A stretch of 35,878 bases of DNA from Oscillospiraceae bacterium (GTDB lineage Bacteria > Bacillota > Clostridia > Oscillospirales > Ruminococcaceae): the NCBI GenBank assembly GCA_900770195.1, contig CAAGJI010000013.1, positions 1 to 35,878 on the forward strand, in the 5' to 3' direction. Position numbers and translations under genes: made by a program. Below the pieces are notes generated by a model. The model was not told where the DNA came from, did no database searches, and saw only the letters and a list, made by a program, of their open reading frames with translations. Shown one piece after another: positions 17,146 through 26,000 of this stretch (its first letter is position 1; every line of letters begins with the position of its first letter).

Positions 17146-17182
17146 TAAAAAACACCTTCTTTTATAAGATTTTTCACCATAT

Positions 17183-17211
17183 ATTATATACTTAACAAAC
17201 AACATTGTCAA
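17183..17211 (-). promoter_or_regulatory. Consensus sigma-A promoter of ptsI
   Basis: On the minus strand TTGACA (17206-17211), exactly 17 bases, then TATAAT (17183-17188). This is a full consensus promoter 38 bases before the ptsI ATG. The -35 box lies inside a 9-bp inverted repeat (17194-17226). Confidence 0.85.
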
Positions 17212-17226
17212 GCATTTTTGTTTGTT
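17194..17226. promoter_or_regulatory. Perfect 9-bp inverted repeat around the ptsI -35 box
   Basis: AACAAACAA (17194-17202) and TTGTTTGTT (17218-17226) are perfect complements separated by 15 bases that contain the TTGACA box. The placement would let a dimeric regulator block or assist polymerase. The arms are too AT-rich to make a convincing terminator for the fructokinase gene upstream. Confidence 0.4.
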
Positions 17227-17245
17227 TTAAAAAATCAACTTGTTT

Positions 17246-18220
17246 TTATCTTAATTCTTCGATAAATTTTTTAAATGTTTCAGCATCTGGATAAGATGTT
17301 ATTGCACCATGTGCTGTAACGCTGTAATTTGAATAAAAGTTTGCAAATGTAAGCATTTCTGTCATTTTTTCTTCTGTAAATTCAGTTATATTTTTCTTGT
17401 CTGCATCATTCAACGCAAGCTGATAAAGGAATGATCCCATTATTGCATCGCCTGCACCTGTTGTATCGCAAACTTCAACATCAATGTTCGGAACATTTAT
17501 CTCATAATTTCCTGTTATGATTTTTGAACCTTCTTTACCCATTGAATAAAGTATTACTTTAACACCCTTTGCAAAAAATTCATCAAAAGCAGTGTAAATA
17601 TTTGTTTTGCCTGTTATAAATTCTATTTCTTCATCTGAGATTTTCAAAACATCCGCGTACTCAATAAATTCATTTACGGTTTCTTTGCACTTTTCAGGAC
17701 TGTTCCAAAGCGGAAGTCTTATATTAGGGTCAAAGCTTATAAGTTTTCCCGCTCTTCTGCAATTTTCAAGCAGTTTTATATGCGTTTCTTTCATAGGGCA
17801 TTCGATAAGGTCAACCGAACCAAAATGAAGCATATCTATATTTGCAACAACGTTTTCTTTTATTGAATCAGGTTCAAGAAGCATATCTGCACTTGGTTTT
17901 CTGTAGAAAGAAAAATCTCTTGAACCGTCTGATTTAAGCGATACAAAAGCAAGTGCTGTGTTTGCCTTGTCTGTTCTTAAAATAAGCGATGTGTCAACTC
18001 CGCTGTCGCTTAAGGTGTCAACAATATAATCACCGAAAGCATCATTTCCAAGCTGTGTTATAAAGTCAACTTTCCCGCCGAGTTTTGCAGCAGCAGCCGC
18101 AACATTTGCAGGTGCACCACCGCACATTCTTGAAAATGAAGGGACTTCCTTTAATGCACAATTTCTCTTTGATGGAATAAAATCAATAAGTGCTTCACCT
18201 ATTGCTGTTATTTTTTTCAT
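17246..18220 (-). CDS. scrK: Fructokinase, PfkB family
   Basis: A 324-residue PfkB-type sugar kinase. The N-terminal signature GGAPANVAAAAAKLGGKVDF follows TAIGEALIDFIPS, and the C-terminal DTTGAGDAIMGSF holds the catalytic Asp and anion hole. The neighbouring GH32 gene, four bases upstream in the same operon, indicates that the substrate is fructose released from sucrose or a fructan, giving fructose-6-phosphate. It ends the operon; transcription would run toward the ptsI promoter, with no clear terminator between. Confidence 0.92.
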   Translation of the reverse strand: MKKITAIGEALIDFIPSKRNCALKEVPSFSRMCGGAPANVAAAAAKLGGKVDFITQLGNDAFGDYIVDTLSDSGVDTSLILRTDKANTALAFVSLKSDGSRDFSFYRKPSADMLLEPDSIKENVVANIDMLHFGSVDLIECPMKETHIKLLENCRRAGKLISFDPNIRLPLWNSPEKCKETVNEFIEYADVLKISDEEIEFITGKTNIYTAFDEFFAKGVKVILYSMGKEGSKIITGNYEINVPNIDVEVCDTTGAGDAIMGSFLYQLALNDADKKNITEFTEEKMTEMLTFANFYSNYSVTAHGAITSYPDAETFKKFIEELR

Positions 18221-18224
18221 TGTA

Positions 18225-19676
18225 TCATACCTCCGCTTTTAAAATTCTTATTGGTCTTAAATTTGAATACTTTAAATTACCATTTATATTTTCTATAATT
18301 ATTCCTGTTGTGTTTTTGTCAGGATAAAATCTTGAAGAAAAAACTTTTTCTCCGTGATTCAGGAATATTTCGATTGAAGATGTGTCGCATAAAATGCAAA
18401 CTTCGTGTATCTCTTCCATTTCAACACTTCTTGACGTTCTTCCCTCACCCGATTTTCCAAAAGAAAGTGTGCATAATTTTTTTGCTTTGTCATAATTTAA
18501 AATGCAGTCTTTTCTTATGCGTATTGTAAAATCATCCTGCTTTGCAATGTCAATTTTAACATCAAATTCCGTTAATCCGCTAAGCTTTGCATAGCCGTCT
18601 ATTATTGATTTTTTTGTGTAGTATCTTAAATTTTTCAGTTCCTCAATCGGGTACTGACAAAGTATTCCCTTTTCATTAACAGTTAATTCTCTTGGAAAAG
18701 TCAGCATATGAACCCATCCGTCTTTTTTTGTCGGGTCATCATATGTTTTTTCATCAGGCAAACCAAGCCACGCTATCAGTATTCTTCTTCCCTTTGAATC
18801 AACATATGTCTGCGGTGCATAAAAATCAAATCCGCAATCAAATTCTGTAAATTCAGATAAATTGTAATTGCTTTTTATACTTCCCGTAACTTTAAAATAT
18901 CCGCTTTGATAAATGTTATTATATTTATATCCGTCTGAATCAATTCCCTGGGGTGAAACTGAAAAATATTTGTTTTCATCTATTTCAAAATAATCAGGGC
19001 ATTCCCACATATAACCTGTTTTTTCAGCTGTTTTTACAGTGTTTAAATATTCCCAGTCAAGCTTGTTTTCCGATGAGTATAAAATTGCTTCACCAACATC
19101 ATCATTCCTTCTTGCACCAAGCAGCATATAATATTTTCCGTTTTCCTTCCAGACTTTCGGATCACGAACATGACAAGTGCAGTTTTTCGGATAATCTGAA
19201 TTTTTTAAAACAACTGTTTTTCCGTCAAAAGTCAAACCATCTTTTGAATTTACAAAAACGGTATTATGTTCTCTGCCTGTGTTTAAGTAATCGTATTCTT
19301 TTTCCTTTTCTCCCGACTTTAAAACATTTCCCGTATAAAAAATATTCATTCCTGTTTCGTCGCAAAAAGCCGATCCCGAATAAACTCCATGACAGTCAAA
19401 CTTTTCATCACAGCAAAGTGCAGGTTTATGGTATTTTATATCAACAAAATTCTTTGTTGAAAAATGTCCCCAGTAATTCATACCCGGCGATGTGTCAAAA
19501 GGTGAATACTGAAAAAATATGTGATGCACTCCGTTAAATTCGCAAAGACCATTCGGATCATTCATCCAGCCTGTAACAGGTGCAAGGTGAAAAGACGGAA
19601 ACCAGTTTCCTTTTTCTCCTGTCCTGCTTTCAGCAAGTTCGCAGGCTTTCAGAAGTGACTTTGTGTTATTATTCAT
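18225..19676 (-). CDS. scrB: Glycoside hydrolase family 32 sucrose/sucrose-6-phosphate hydrolase
   Basis: A GH32 beta-fructosidase of 483 residues. All three acidic motifs are intact: nucleophile Asp40 in WMNDPNG, transition-state stabiliser Asp172 in VRDPKVW, and acid/base Glu225 in WECPDYF. A C-terminal beta-sandwich follows the propeller. There is no signal peptide, so it works in the cytoplasm on imported substrate. The sequence cannot tell sucrose from sucrose-6-phosphate or short fructans. Because a fructokinase follows and no sucrose-specific PTS permease is in the window, uptake of unphosphorylated sugar by a transporter elsewhere is possible. GGAGG is eight bases before the ATG. Confidence 0.92.
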   Translation of the reverse strand: MNNNTKSLLKACELAESRTGEKGNWFPSFHLAPVTGWMNDPNGLCEFNGVHHIFFQYSPFDTSPGMNYWGHFSTKNFVDIKYHKPALCCDEKFDCHGVYSGSAFCDETGMNIFYTGNVLKSGEKEKEYDYLNTGREHNTVFVNSKDGLTFDGKTVVLKNSDYPKNCTCHVRDPKVWKENGKYYMLLGARRNDDVGEAILYSSENKLDWEYLNTVKTAEKTGYMWECPDYFEIDENKYFSVSPQGIDSDGYKYNNIYQSGYFKVTGSIKSNYNLSEFTEFDCGFDFYAPQTYVDSKGRRILIAWLGLPDEKTYDDPTKKDGWVHMLTFPRELTVNEKGILCQYPIEELKNLRYYTKKSIIDGYAKLSGLTEFDVKIDIAKQDDFTIRIRKDCILNYDKAKKLCTLSFGKSGEGRTSRSVEMEEIHEVCILCDTSSIEIFLNHGEKVFSSRFYPDKNTTGIIIENINGNLKYSNLRPIRILKAEV

Positions 19677-19692
19677 TATTTCTATCCTCCTT

Positions 19693-19712
19693 ATGTGAAA
19701 TTAATTTCATAT
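19693..19712. promoter_or_regulatory. Palindrome between the repressor and GH32 genes, possible operator
   Basis: A perfect 14-bp palindrome TGAAATTAATTTCA (19696-19709) extends to 20 bp with one mismatched pair. It lies directly upstream of the GH32 ribosome binding site, in the 39-base gap after the LacI-family gene. It lacks the central CG of classical LacI operators, so binding by the neighbouring repressor is only a possibility. Confidence 0.4.
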
Positions 19713-19715
19713 CTT

Positions 19716-20711
19716 TTATTTTGCTGAACATGTACTTTCTCTTTCAATAAGTTCACAACCGATAAGATTATTTTTTACTATTTTCTTATCATCATTTTCA
19801 AGAATTTCAATCAGCATTTTGCAAGCTTCTTCTCCTGCTGTTCTGTAAAAAAGATGAACGGTTGTTACAGACGGTGTATAATATGATGAAACAATTGAAT
19901 CACCTATTCCCACAACTTTAACATCATCAGGAACTTTTATTCCGTTGTCATTCAAAGCTTTTATAAGTGCAATTGCAATTGTATCAGTGGCACAAAAAAC
20001 CCCGTCAAACCTGTAATTTTTATTTATAAGTTCAGTTGCTGCTTTATATGCTTCTTCATATGTAAATCCGCTTTCAACACGAATTTTTTTATCTATAATA
20101 ATACCATTGTCACGAAGTGCCGCTTCAAAGCCATCATATCTTGAAACTCCTGCTGCCCTGTCTTTGACGGTAACACCAAGGCAGGCTATTTTACTGCATC
20201 CTCTGTCTGCAAGGCATTGTGCCGCAAGATATGCCGCTTTATGATCATCAAAATAAACACATGATGCACCTGTCATTTTTTGTGCAAGCAAAACAAACGG
20301 CTTTTTATACTGCGATATTATTTCAGTATGTCTTTTTGTTATTATAGTCCCTATTAAAATAACACCGTCAACTGTTTTATCTTTGAAAAGTTCAAGATAT
20401 TCAATTTCTTTTTCAGGGTCATTATAAGTATTTGCAAGAAGAAACTTATAATTTGTACCCTCAAGAACAGAACTTATCCCGTTTATCATTCTTGAAATTG
20501 AACCTGAACTTATTTTCGGAACAATTACACCTATAAGATTTGTTTTGCCAGTTCTTAAAGTCTGTGCAAATTTCATCGGTCTGTACCCTGTTTCTTCAAT
20601 AACCTTTGCTATACGCTGTCTTTTTTCTTCACTTACATAACCGTTATTAAGATAGCGTGAAACAGCTGAAACAGAAACATCTGCAAGGTGTGCAATTTGA
20701 CTTATGTTCAT
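19716..20711 (-). CDS. scrR: LacI-family transcriptional repressor of the sucrose genes
   Basis: A 331-residue LacI/GalR regulator. The N-terminal helix-turn-helix and hinge helix are clear (ISQIAHLADVSVSAVSRYLN, then RIAKVIEETGYRPMKFAQTL). The periplasmic-binding-protein-like sensor domain follows (LIGVIVPKIS, GVILIGTI, VDGVFCATDTIAIALI-like segments, VVGIGDS). It is the first gene before GH32 and fructokinase, so regulation of sucrose or fructan use, with release by a sugar or sugar phosphate, is the natural inference. Its promoter carries a candidate operator at 20736-20750, suggesting autoregulation of the whole operon. Confidence 0.92.
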   Translation of the reverse strand: MNISQIAHLADVSVSAVSRYLNNGYVSEEKRQRIAKVIEETGYRPMKFAQTLRTGKTNLIGVIVPKISSGSISRMINGISSVLEGTNYKFLLANTYNDPEKEIEYLELFKDKTVDGVILIGTIITKRHTEIISQYKKPFVLLAQKMTGASCVYFDDHKAAYLAAQCLADRGCSKIACLGVTVKDRAAGVSRYDGFEAALRDNGIIIDKKIRVESGFTYEEAYKAATELINKNYRFDGVFCATDTIAIALIKALNDNGIKVPDDVKVVGIGDSIVSSYYTPSVTTVHLFYRTAGEEACKMLIEILENDDKKIVKNNLIGCELIERESTCSAK

Positions 20712-20735
20712 GCTGCATATCTCCTTCCTTTTGTG

Positions 20736-20750
20736 GTATCGTTTTCATAC
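20736..20750. promoter_or_regulatory. Candidate LacI-type operator
   Basis: GTATGAAAACGATAC on the minus strand has GTAT/ATAC arms and a TGAAAACG half-site of the kind bound by many LacI-family regulators. It begins directly downstream of the -10 box, over the predicted start of transcription, where a bound repressor would block initiation. Confidence 0.5.
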
Positions 20751-20779
20751 ATTATAACATCTTACGAATAAAATTGCAA
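20751..20779 (-). promoter_or_regulatory. Sigma-A promoter of the scr operon
   Basis: On the minus strand TTGCAA (20774-20779), a 17-base spacer and TATAAT (20751-20756), 40 bases before the repressor ATG. A TTTTTCGAAAAA palindrome lies just upstream at 20783-20794. Confidence 0.75.
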
Positions 20780-20878
20780 TAGTTTTTCGAAAAAAAATTA
20801 TTTTTTATACTCAAGCAGTTTTTAATTAGGTTTAACTTCATTTTTCTTTTATTATCACAGAATTATCATATAAAAAAG

Positions 20879-20884
20879 TATAAT
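20879..20884 (+). promoter_or_regulatory. Possible -10 box for htrA
   Basis: A TATAAT hexamer lies about 100 bases before the htrA start. No good -35 box is found at the right distance. A second TATAAT at 20925-20930 is equally unsupported, so the promoter position is uncertain. Confidence 0.25.
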
Positions 20885-20982
20885 ATATATCAGAAACAAA
20901 AAAAGAAAAGATTTAGAAAGCAGTTATAATAAAGAACAAAATATATTACGGGCTTTTAAGGTTCGTTTCGGAGGTTTTCAGT

Positions 20983-22641
20983 ATGAGTGAAGAATTTAAA
21001 AATAATCAGAATAACGATACAAATAACAATACAGACAGCACGAATAATCAGTCTGTAAATTATTCAGACAGCTACTACAGGGGTACTCCTGACAACGCAC
21101 ATACTACTGATAATATCGGAAATAATTACCAGAATACAAATGGAAATAATCAAAATAATTACGGAAATGATTACAGCAATTTTTATAACAGCCAGAATAT
21201 GAATAACCAGAATAACGGAAGTACGAATTATTATTCAAATATTCCAAATTCTGACAACAACAAACCGCCTAAGAAGAAACACACAGGTCTTAAAGTTGTT
21301 GCAGTAATTGCAGCGGTTGCGATTGTTGCAGGTGTTGCGGCAGTAGGTGCATCTCAGATAAAAAGAGTTGTAAACAATATTTCAGATGACACAACGGAGG
21401 CTTCAACTGAATCAGAAAGCACAAACGAAGATAAAACAGCATCTTCAAAATCAGATTCTTCTAAAAAAGGCAAATCATGGATAGATGAAGTTTCAGCAGG
21501 TTCAGCACTTTCCGTTTCTGAAATAGCTGAAAAATGCACGCCTTCGGTTGTTGGTGTTTCATCAACATTTGAATCTGTTTCAACTCAATCACAGAACGAC
21601 CTTTACGGATATTATTTCGGATTTGGTCAGGGCGGAGACAATCAGCAGCAACAGCAGAAACTCACAGGCACAGGTACAGGTATTGTTATGTCAGATAATG
21701 GCAAAGGCGGTTACTATGTTATGACAAATGCCCACGTTATTTATGATTCTGAATCTGATTATAAATGCGGTGAAGCAAAGGAAGTTCATGTTGTAGTTGA
21801 AAAGTCGGGTGATACTTCTTCTGATTCAACAGAAGAAACCATCAATGCAAAAATTATCGGTTACGACCTTGACACGGACGTTGCAGTTCTTGAGATAGAT
21901 AAAAACGATGATATAAAGCCTGCTGAATTTGGCAACAGTGATGAACTTTCTGTCGGCGATATGGTTGTTGCAATCGGTAATCCTCTCGGCTTCGACCTCT
22001 ACAACACAGTTACCTGCGGTATAGTTTCAGCACTCAACAGAAATGTTACAATAAATGAAAAACAGATGACACTTATTCAGACAGATGCTTCAATAAACAG
22101 CGGTAACTCAGGCGGTCCTCTTATAAACGGAAGCGGTCAGGTTATCGGTATGAACTCTGCAAAAATGTCAACATCTTATTCTTCAAACAGTGCATCAATT
22201 GAGGGTCTTGGATTTGCAATTCCTATCAATTCAGCAGCAGAAATCGCAAACGACCTTATAAATTACGGTTATGTAACGGGCAAACCTCAGCTTGGTCTTA
22301 CCTGCAAAAACATCGATTCATCAGTTGCACAGGCTTATAATATGCCTGTTGGTGCATATGTTATGAGTGTTTCATCAGGCAGTGCAGCAGAAAAAGCAGG
22401 CATTCAGCAGGGTGATGTTATAACAAAAATAAACGACAAAGAAATTTCAACTATTGAAGAACTCAATAATGAAAAGAATAAATTCTCAGCAGGCGACACA
22501 GTTACACTGACACTCGTAAGAGCAGGTCAGGAAATGAAAGTTGATGTTACACTTGACGAGAAAAAAGCTGATGATGAAACCGCAACAGAACCGGCAACAT
22601 CGGCTCAGCAGCCTGAAACACAGAGTTTCTTTGGCTGGTAA
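20983..22641 (+). CDS. htrA: HtrA/DegP-like membrane-anchored serine protease with PDZ domain
   Basis: A 552-residue S1C protease for envelope protein quality control. Residues 1-95 are an Asn/Gln/Ser/Tyr-rich, disordered cytoplasmic tail. One membrane helix follows at about 103-124 (LKVVAVIAAVAIVAGVAAVG), then a Ser/Glu-rich linker. The protease domain keeps the full catalytic triad: His251 in NAHVI, Asp299 in TDVAVLEI and Ser376 in NSGNSGGPL. A PDZ domain spans about 430-525 (LGLTCKNID to VTLTLVRAG), and a Thr/Gln-rich tail ends the protein. The start has GGAGG nine bases upstream. It is a lone plus-strand gene divergent from the sucrose operon. Confidence 0.95.
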   Translation: MSEEFKNNQNNDTNNNTDSTNNQSVNYSDSYYRGTPDNAHTTDNIGNNYQNTNGNNQNNYGNDYSNFYNSQNMNNQNNGSTNYYSNIPNSDNNKPPKKKHTGLKVVAVIAAVAIVAGVAAVGASQIKRVVNNISDDTTEASTESESTNEDKTASSKSDSSKKGKSWIDEVSAGSALSVSEIAEKCTPSVVGVSSTFESVSTQSQNDLYGYYFGFGQGGDNQQQQQKLTGTGTGIVMSDNGKGGYYVMTNAHVIYDSESDYKCGEAKEVHVVVEKSGDTSSDSTEETINAKIIGYDLDTDVAVLEIDKNDDIKPAEFGNSDELSVGDMVVAIGNPLGFDLYNTVTCGIVSALNRNVTINEKQMTLIQTDASINSGNSGGPLINGSGQVIGMNSAKMSTSYSSNSASIEGLGFAIPINSAAEIANDLINYGYVTGKPQLGLTCKNIDSSVAQAYNMPVGAYVMSVSSGSAAEKAGIQQGDVITKINDKEISTIEELNNEKNKFSAGDTVTLTLVRAGQEMKVDVTLDEKKADDETATEPATSAQQPETQSFFGW

Positions 22642-22688
22642 TAATCAAGATTTTTTCTATAATTCTCCTTACATTTATAGTAAGAAAG

Positions 22689-22718
22689 AGCAGACATAGT
22701 TTCCTATGTCTGCTTTTT
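22689..22718. terminator. Bidirectional terminator between htrA and the U32 gene
   Basis: An 11-bp perfect stem AGCAGACATAG/CTATGTCTGCT around a four-base loop (22700-22703) is followed on the plus strand by TTTT. The converging minus-strand gene ends at 22728, so the hairpin probably serves both, though the minus side has only a short T-rich stretch. Confidence 0.8.
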
Positions 22719-22727
22719 CATTTTATT

Positions 22728-23942
22728 TTAGTTAACTCTGCATCTTATGATTGATTCAGGCGGAAAAGTTTCGCTGCATTCAAAAGAAAAATTCATCATT
22801 GCGTGATTTGCGGTTTCGATAAGTTCTCCCTCTTCATTCATAAGTCCGCTGACTTTAAGAGTAACCGGTTCTTTTTCAGGAACGAGTATCTCAACAGTAT
22901 CTCCGTTGAAAAATTTATTTCTCTGACTTGCGAAAATTCTGCCGTCTTTGCATTCTTTTATAATTCCCACAACGTCATAATCTCTTTCATAACCGCTTGT
23001 TTCATAGTTCTGTGTAGGCGGATTATATCCATAGAAAAACCCCGTTGAATATTCTCGGTGACTACATTTATAAACTTCATCAAGAACCCATTTTGGAGTT
23101 TCAAGTCCTTTTTTGTAGTATTCCATAGCCATATGATAAGCATTTGTTGTAACAGCAACATAATAAGCGGATTTTGCTCTGCCTTCTATTTTAAAGCTTG
23201 TAACTCCTGCTTCTGCAAGTTCTTTTATATGGTCAATCATACAAAGGTCTTTTGCATTTAAAATATATGTTCCGTTTTCATCTTCTTCAATAGGGAAATA
23301 CTGTCCCGGTCTTTTTTCTTCAACAAGCGAATATTTCCATCTGCAAGGCTGTGCACAACAACCTCTGTTTGCATCTCGGTTTGTCATATATGCGGAAATG
23401 AGACATCTTCCCGAAAAAGAAACACACATTGCACCATGTACAAAAACTTCAAGTTCCATATCCTCAGGAATATTTTCCCTTATTGATTTTATTTCTTCAA
23501 TGGAAAGTTCTCTTGCTAAAACTGCCCTTTTAACACCCATTGAATAAAGCATATTACAAGTTTCAGCATTTACAATGCCCGTTTGTGTTGACATATGTAT
23601 TTCCATATCCGGAATAGTTTTTTTAACTATTGAAAGAACTCCAAGGTCTGCAACAATAAGTGCATCAACTCCTGCTTCCTGTGCATCAAGTAAAAACTGC
23701 GGAAGCTGAGGTAGTTCATCTTGTCTTGGAAGTGTATTTACTGTAAGATAAACTTTTACTCCTTTTTCGTGAGAAATTCTGCAAGCTTCTTTCAGCTCTT
23801 CTTTTCCGAAATTTGAAGGATTTGCTCTCATTCCGAAAATTTTTCCACCAAGATAGACTGCGTCTGCACCATATTCAAGTGCAGAACAAAGTCTTTCCAT
23901 ATCACCTGCCGGTGCTAATATTTCAAGTTTCTGTTTATTCAT
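22728..23942 (-). CDS. Peptidase U32-family protein, probably tRNA/rRNA hydroxylation (TrhP/YrrN-like)
   Basis: A U32-family protein of 404 residues with the family opening LEILAPAGDMERLCSALEYG, DAVYLGG, the FVHGAMCVSFSGRCLIS motif and the cysteine cluster NRGCCAQPCRW. Members once called collagenase-like peptidases are now tied to RNA hydroxylation: TrhP makes 5-hydroxyuridine in tRNA and RlhA acts on 23S rRNA. Placement just after mltG mirrors Bacillus yrrL-yrrM-yrrN-yrrO, which favours TrhP. That choice is inference. I use the ATG at 23942: GAGG lies six bases before it and it overlaps the mltG stop as ATGAATAA. Longer readings would lie inside mltG. Confidence 0.88.
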   Translation of the reverse strand: MNKQKLEILAPAGDMERLCSALEYGADAVYLGGKIFGMRANPSNFGKEELKEACRISHEKGVKVYLTVNTLPRQDELPQLPQFLLDAQEAGVDALIVADLGVLSIVKKTIPDMEIHMSTQTGIVNAETCNMLYSMGVKRAVLARELSIEEIKSIRENIPEDMELEVFVHGAMCVSFSGRCLISAYMTNRDANRGCCAQPCRWKYSLVEEKRPGQYFPIEEDENGTYILNAKDLCMIDHIKELAEAGVTSFKIEGRAKSAYYVAVTTNAYHMAMEYYKKGLETPKWVLDEVYKCSHREYSTGFFYGYNPPTQNYETSGYERDYDVVGIIKECKDGRIFASQRNKFFNGDTVEILVPEKEPVTLKVSGLMNEEGELIETANHAMMNFSFECSETFPPESIIRCRVN

Positions 23943-25407
23943 TGTTTTCCTCGCTTGTTTCAGAATCATCTGTTGATTCATCTGATTCATCTGTTGTTTT
24001 TATTCCATACTTTTCGTTTACCTTATCTATGTTTGCAAGATGTTCTTCATAGGTTTCAGCAAAAAAAGTTTCACCTGTTTTCATATCGGAATAGAAATAA
24101 AAATAGTCTGTTTTTGCAGGATTCAGAACAGCATTTATTGCATCAAGTCCGGGGTTGCATATTGCACCTGCCGGAAGTCCTGTACACGTATAGGTATCAT
24201 ATGCATCAAAAAGTTCCTGATCTATTTCAGAAATATGCGGTTTTATTGTATCTTCTACATATGTTGAAGTAGCATCAGACTGAAGTCTTGGATATGTGTT
24301 TGAATTTTTCAGTCTGTTTAAAAATACTGATGCAACAAGAGGCATATCCTGAGCTGTTCCTGCTTCTTTTTGTACTATGGAAGCAAGTATTATAACATCA
24401 TCAAGGGACATTTTTTCGCTGTCCATTTTTGCGTACATATCAGATGTGATTTTTGAATCAAAATTTTTCAGTATTTTCTGGCAAACAAGGTCAGGCGACA
24501 TATCTTTGTAAAATGTGTAGGTGTCAGGGAAAAGATAGCCTTCCATTTTATAGAATTTACTGTTATTGCTGAATGCAGGCATATGTTTTTCATATTCCAA
24601 ACCGTAATTATCAGCCTTGTTGAAAGCTTCGATAAAATCATCTGCATTGCAAACGCCTTCTATTTCAAGTGCTTCTGCGGCTTCAGGAAGAGTTGTACCC
24701 TCTACAAAAGTAACACTTACTGCATTTTCATCGCTTATAGCATCAGATGTCAGTGCCTTTATAAGCGTTTCATATGCCATATCTGCACGTACTTCGTGGT
24801 CACCTGCTATAAAAAGCGAATCCGTTTTGCTTATCTTTGAAAACAGTCTGAAAAACTTAGGATTTTTTATAATTCCGTCATCTTTCAGCATCCGTGCAAT
24901 ATCGTTGACTGTTGCACCATCCTGAACGGTAACAACAACCGTTTCACTGCTTCTTCCAACACCAAGCATATCTCTGCCGAATGAAATTATAACAGCAGAA
25001 AGTGAAACTGAGATTACAACTATAACAGCAAGAAGAGCAAAAAGTCTTGCAAGATGATTTGATTTTTTCTTCTTAGTTTCTTTTTTCTTCTTTTTATTTT
25101 TCGCATCTGATTTATTTTCGCTTATAACCTCATATTCACGCTGCGGTCTTTTTTTAATTGGCTGTGTTCCTGTCTGCCTTGTCTGTGAACTTCCTGTTCG
25201 CTGCTGAGCCTGTTCAACAGCGTTTCTCTGCATAGTTTTCGTTTTTGAATTATCTTCTTCAGCATTTCTATGCACTGCCGAATTATTCGCCGAAACACGT
25301 CTTTCTGAAACATTTCGTTCAGCCGTATTTCTCTGTTCTGATTTTCTTTTCTGTTCCTCTTCAAGAGCATTAAGAATATCATAAACATCTTTTTTGTTAT
25401 CGTTCAT
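23935..25407 (-). CDS. mltG: Endolytic murein transglycosylase MltG
   Basis: MltG cleaves nascent peptidoglycan strands at the membrane surface. The 490-residue protein has a charged, Gln/Arg/Lys-rich cytoplasmic tail of about 115 residues, one membrane helix at about 120-142, a LysM-like region (TVQDGATVNDIARMLKDDGI) and the YceG catalytic domain. The catalytic glutamate is Glu348 in ASIVQKEAG. The motifs RLQSDATSTYV and TGLPAGAICNPGLDAI are intact. The start overlaps the cyclo-ligase stop as TAATG, and an acidic tail closes the protein. Confidence 0.95.
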   Translation of the reverse strand: MNDNKKDVYDILNALEEEQKRKSEQRNTAERNVSERRVSANNSAVHRNAEEDNSKTKTMQRNAVEQAQQRTGSSQTRQTGTQPIKKRPQREYEVISENKSDAKNKKKKKETKKKKSNHLARLFALLAVIVVISVSLSAVIISFGRDMLGVGRSSETVVVTVQDGATVNDIARMLKDDGIIKNPKFFRLFSKISKTDSLFIAGDHEVRADMAYETLIKALTSDAISDENAVSVTFVEGTTLPEAAEALEIEGVCNADDFIEAFNKADNYGLEYEKHMPAFSNNSKFYKMEGYLFPDTYTFYKDMSPDLVCQKILKNFDSKITSDMYAKMDSEKMSLDDVIILASIVQKEAGTAQDMPLVASVFLNRLKNSNTYPRLQSDATSTYVEDTIKPHISEIDQELFDAYDTYTCTGLPAGAICNPGLDAINAVLNPAKTDYFYFYSDMKTGETFFAETYEEHLANIDKVNEKYGIKTTDESDESTDDSETSEENNE

Positions 25408-26000
25408 TATGTAATCTCCGTAATTTTTCTGTCTGTCACAATAAGTGAAACAGGTATATCATACTCCCCTACAGGAATTTCATCTGAAATCATTTCATCA
25501 AAACATATTCCTATTGTTTTAACGTTTTTATGTTCTGAAAGAAATCTGTCGTAATATCCTCCGCCATAACCGAGGCGATAGCCTTTTTTTGAAAAAGAAT
25601 ACCCCGGAACAATGCACAAAACTTTATTTTTTTCTATTTCTTCATCAGATAAAAACGGAATATCATTTTTTGGTTCAGGTATTCCATAGCTTCCCTTTTC
25701 AAGGTCGTCAAGGCTTTTTATTATATGAAAATTCATAACGCCTTTTTCAGCTGTACATTTTGCTGCTGCAAGTTTTTTTTCAGTCGACAAAACATATTCC
25801 GCAAATTTCAGCGTATCAGGTTCTGAACCAAAAGAAATAAAAGTCAAAATATAATCCGCATTTTCAATTTCATTTAAATTTACAAGATTTTCAAATATTC
25901 TTTCATTCGCCAAAATTCTGTCCTGCAAGCTTATATTTTTTCTCTGCTCTTTAAATTTTTTTCTGAGCAGCTTTTTTTCCTGCGATATATCCATTACCAT
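25407..26000 (-). CDS. 5-formyltetrahydrofolate cyclo-ligase
   Basis: This enzyme converts 5-formyl-THF to 5,10-methenyl-THF using ATP. The 197-residue protein has the N-terminal KKLLRKKFKEQRKNIS and the diagnostic phosphate-binding loop LGYGGGYYDRFL near residue 155. The start is ambiguous: the ATG at 26000 has AAGG ten bases upstream and lies inside the end of the DJ-1 gene, while the ATG at 25994 would form a TAATG junction. The difference is two residues. Its company with thyX and thymidylate kinase links it to one-carbon and dTMP metabolism. Confidence 0.92.
   Translation of the reverse strand: MVMDISQEKKLLRKKFKEQRKNISLQDRILANERIFENLVNLNEIENADYILTFISFGSEPDTLKFAEYVLSTEKKLAAAKCTAEKGVMNFHIIKSLDDLEKGSYGIPEPKNDIPFLSDEEIEKNKVLCIVPGYSFSKKGYRLGYGGGYYDRFLSEHKNVKTIGICFDEMISDEIPVGEYDIPVSLIVTDRKITEIT

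Noticed and set aside
17146..17211. A longer N-terminus for enzyme I
   Set aside because: These 66 bases contain the -10 box and leader of the ptsI promoter. The ATG at 17145 has a good ribosome binding site and the family N-terminus.
18953..19537. A 194-codon plus-strand ORF
   Set aside because: It lies wholly antisense to the GH32 gene, whose three catalytic motifs are intact. The His/Phe/Gln/Leu-rich product looks like antisense translation.
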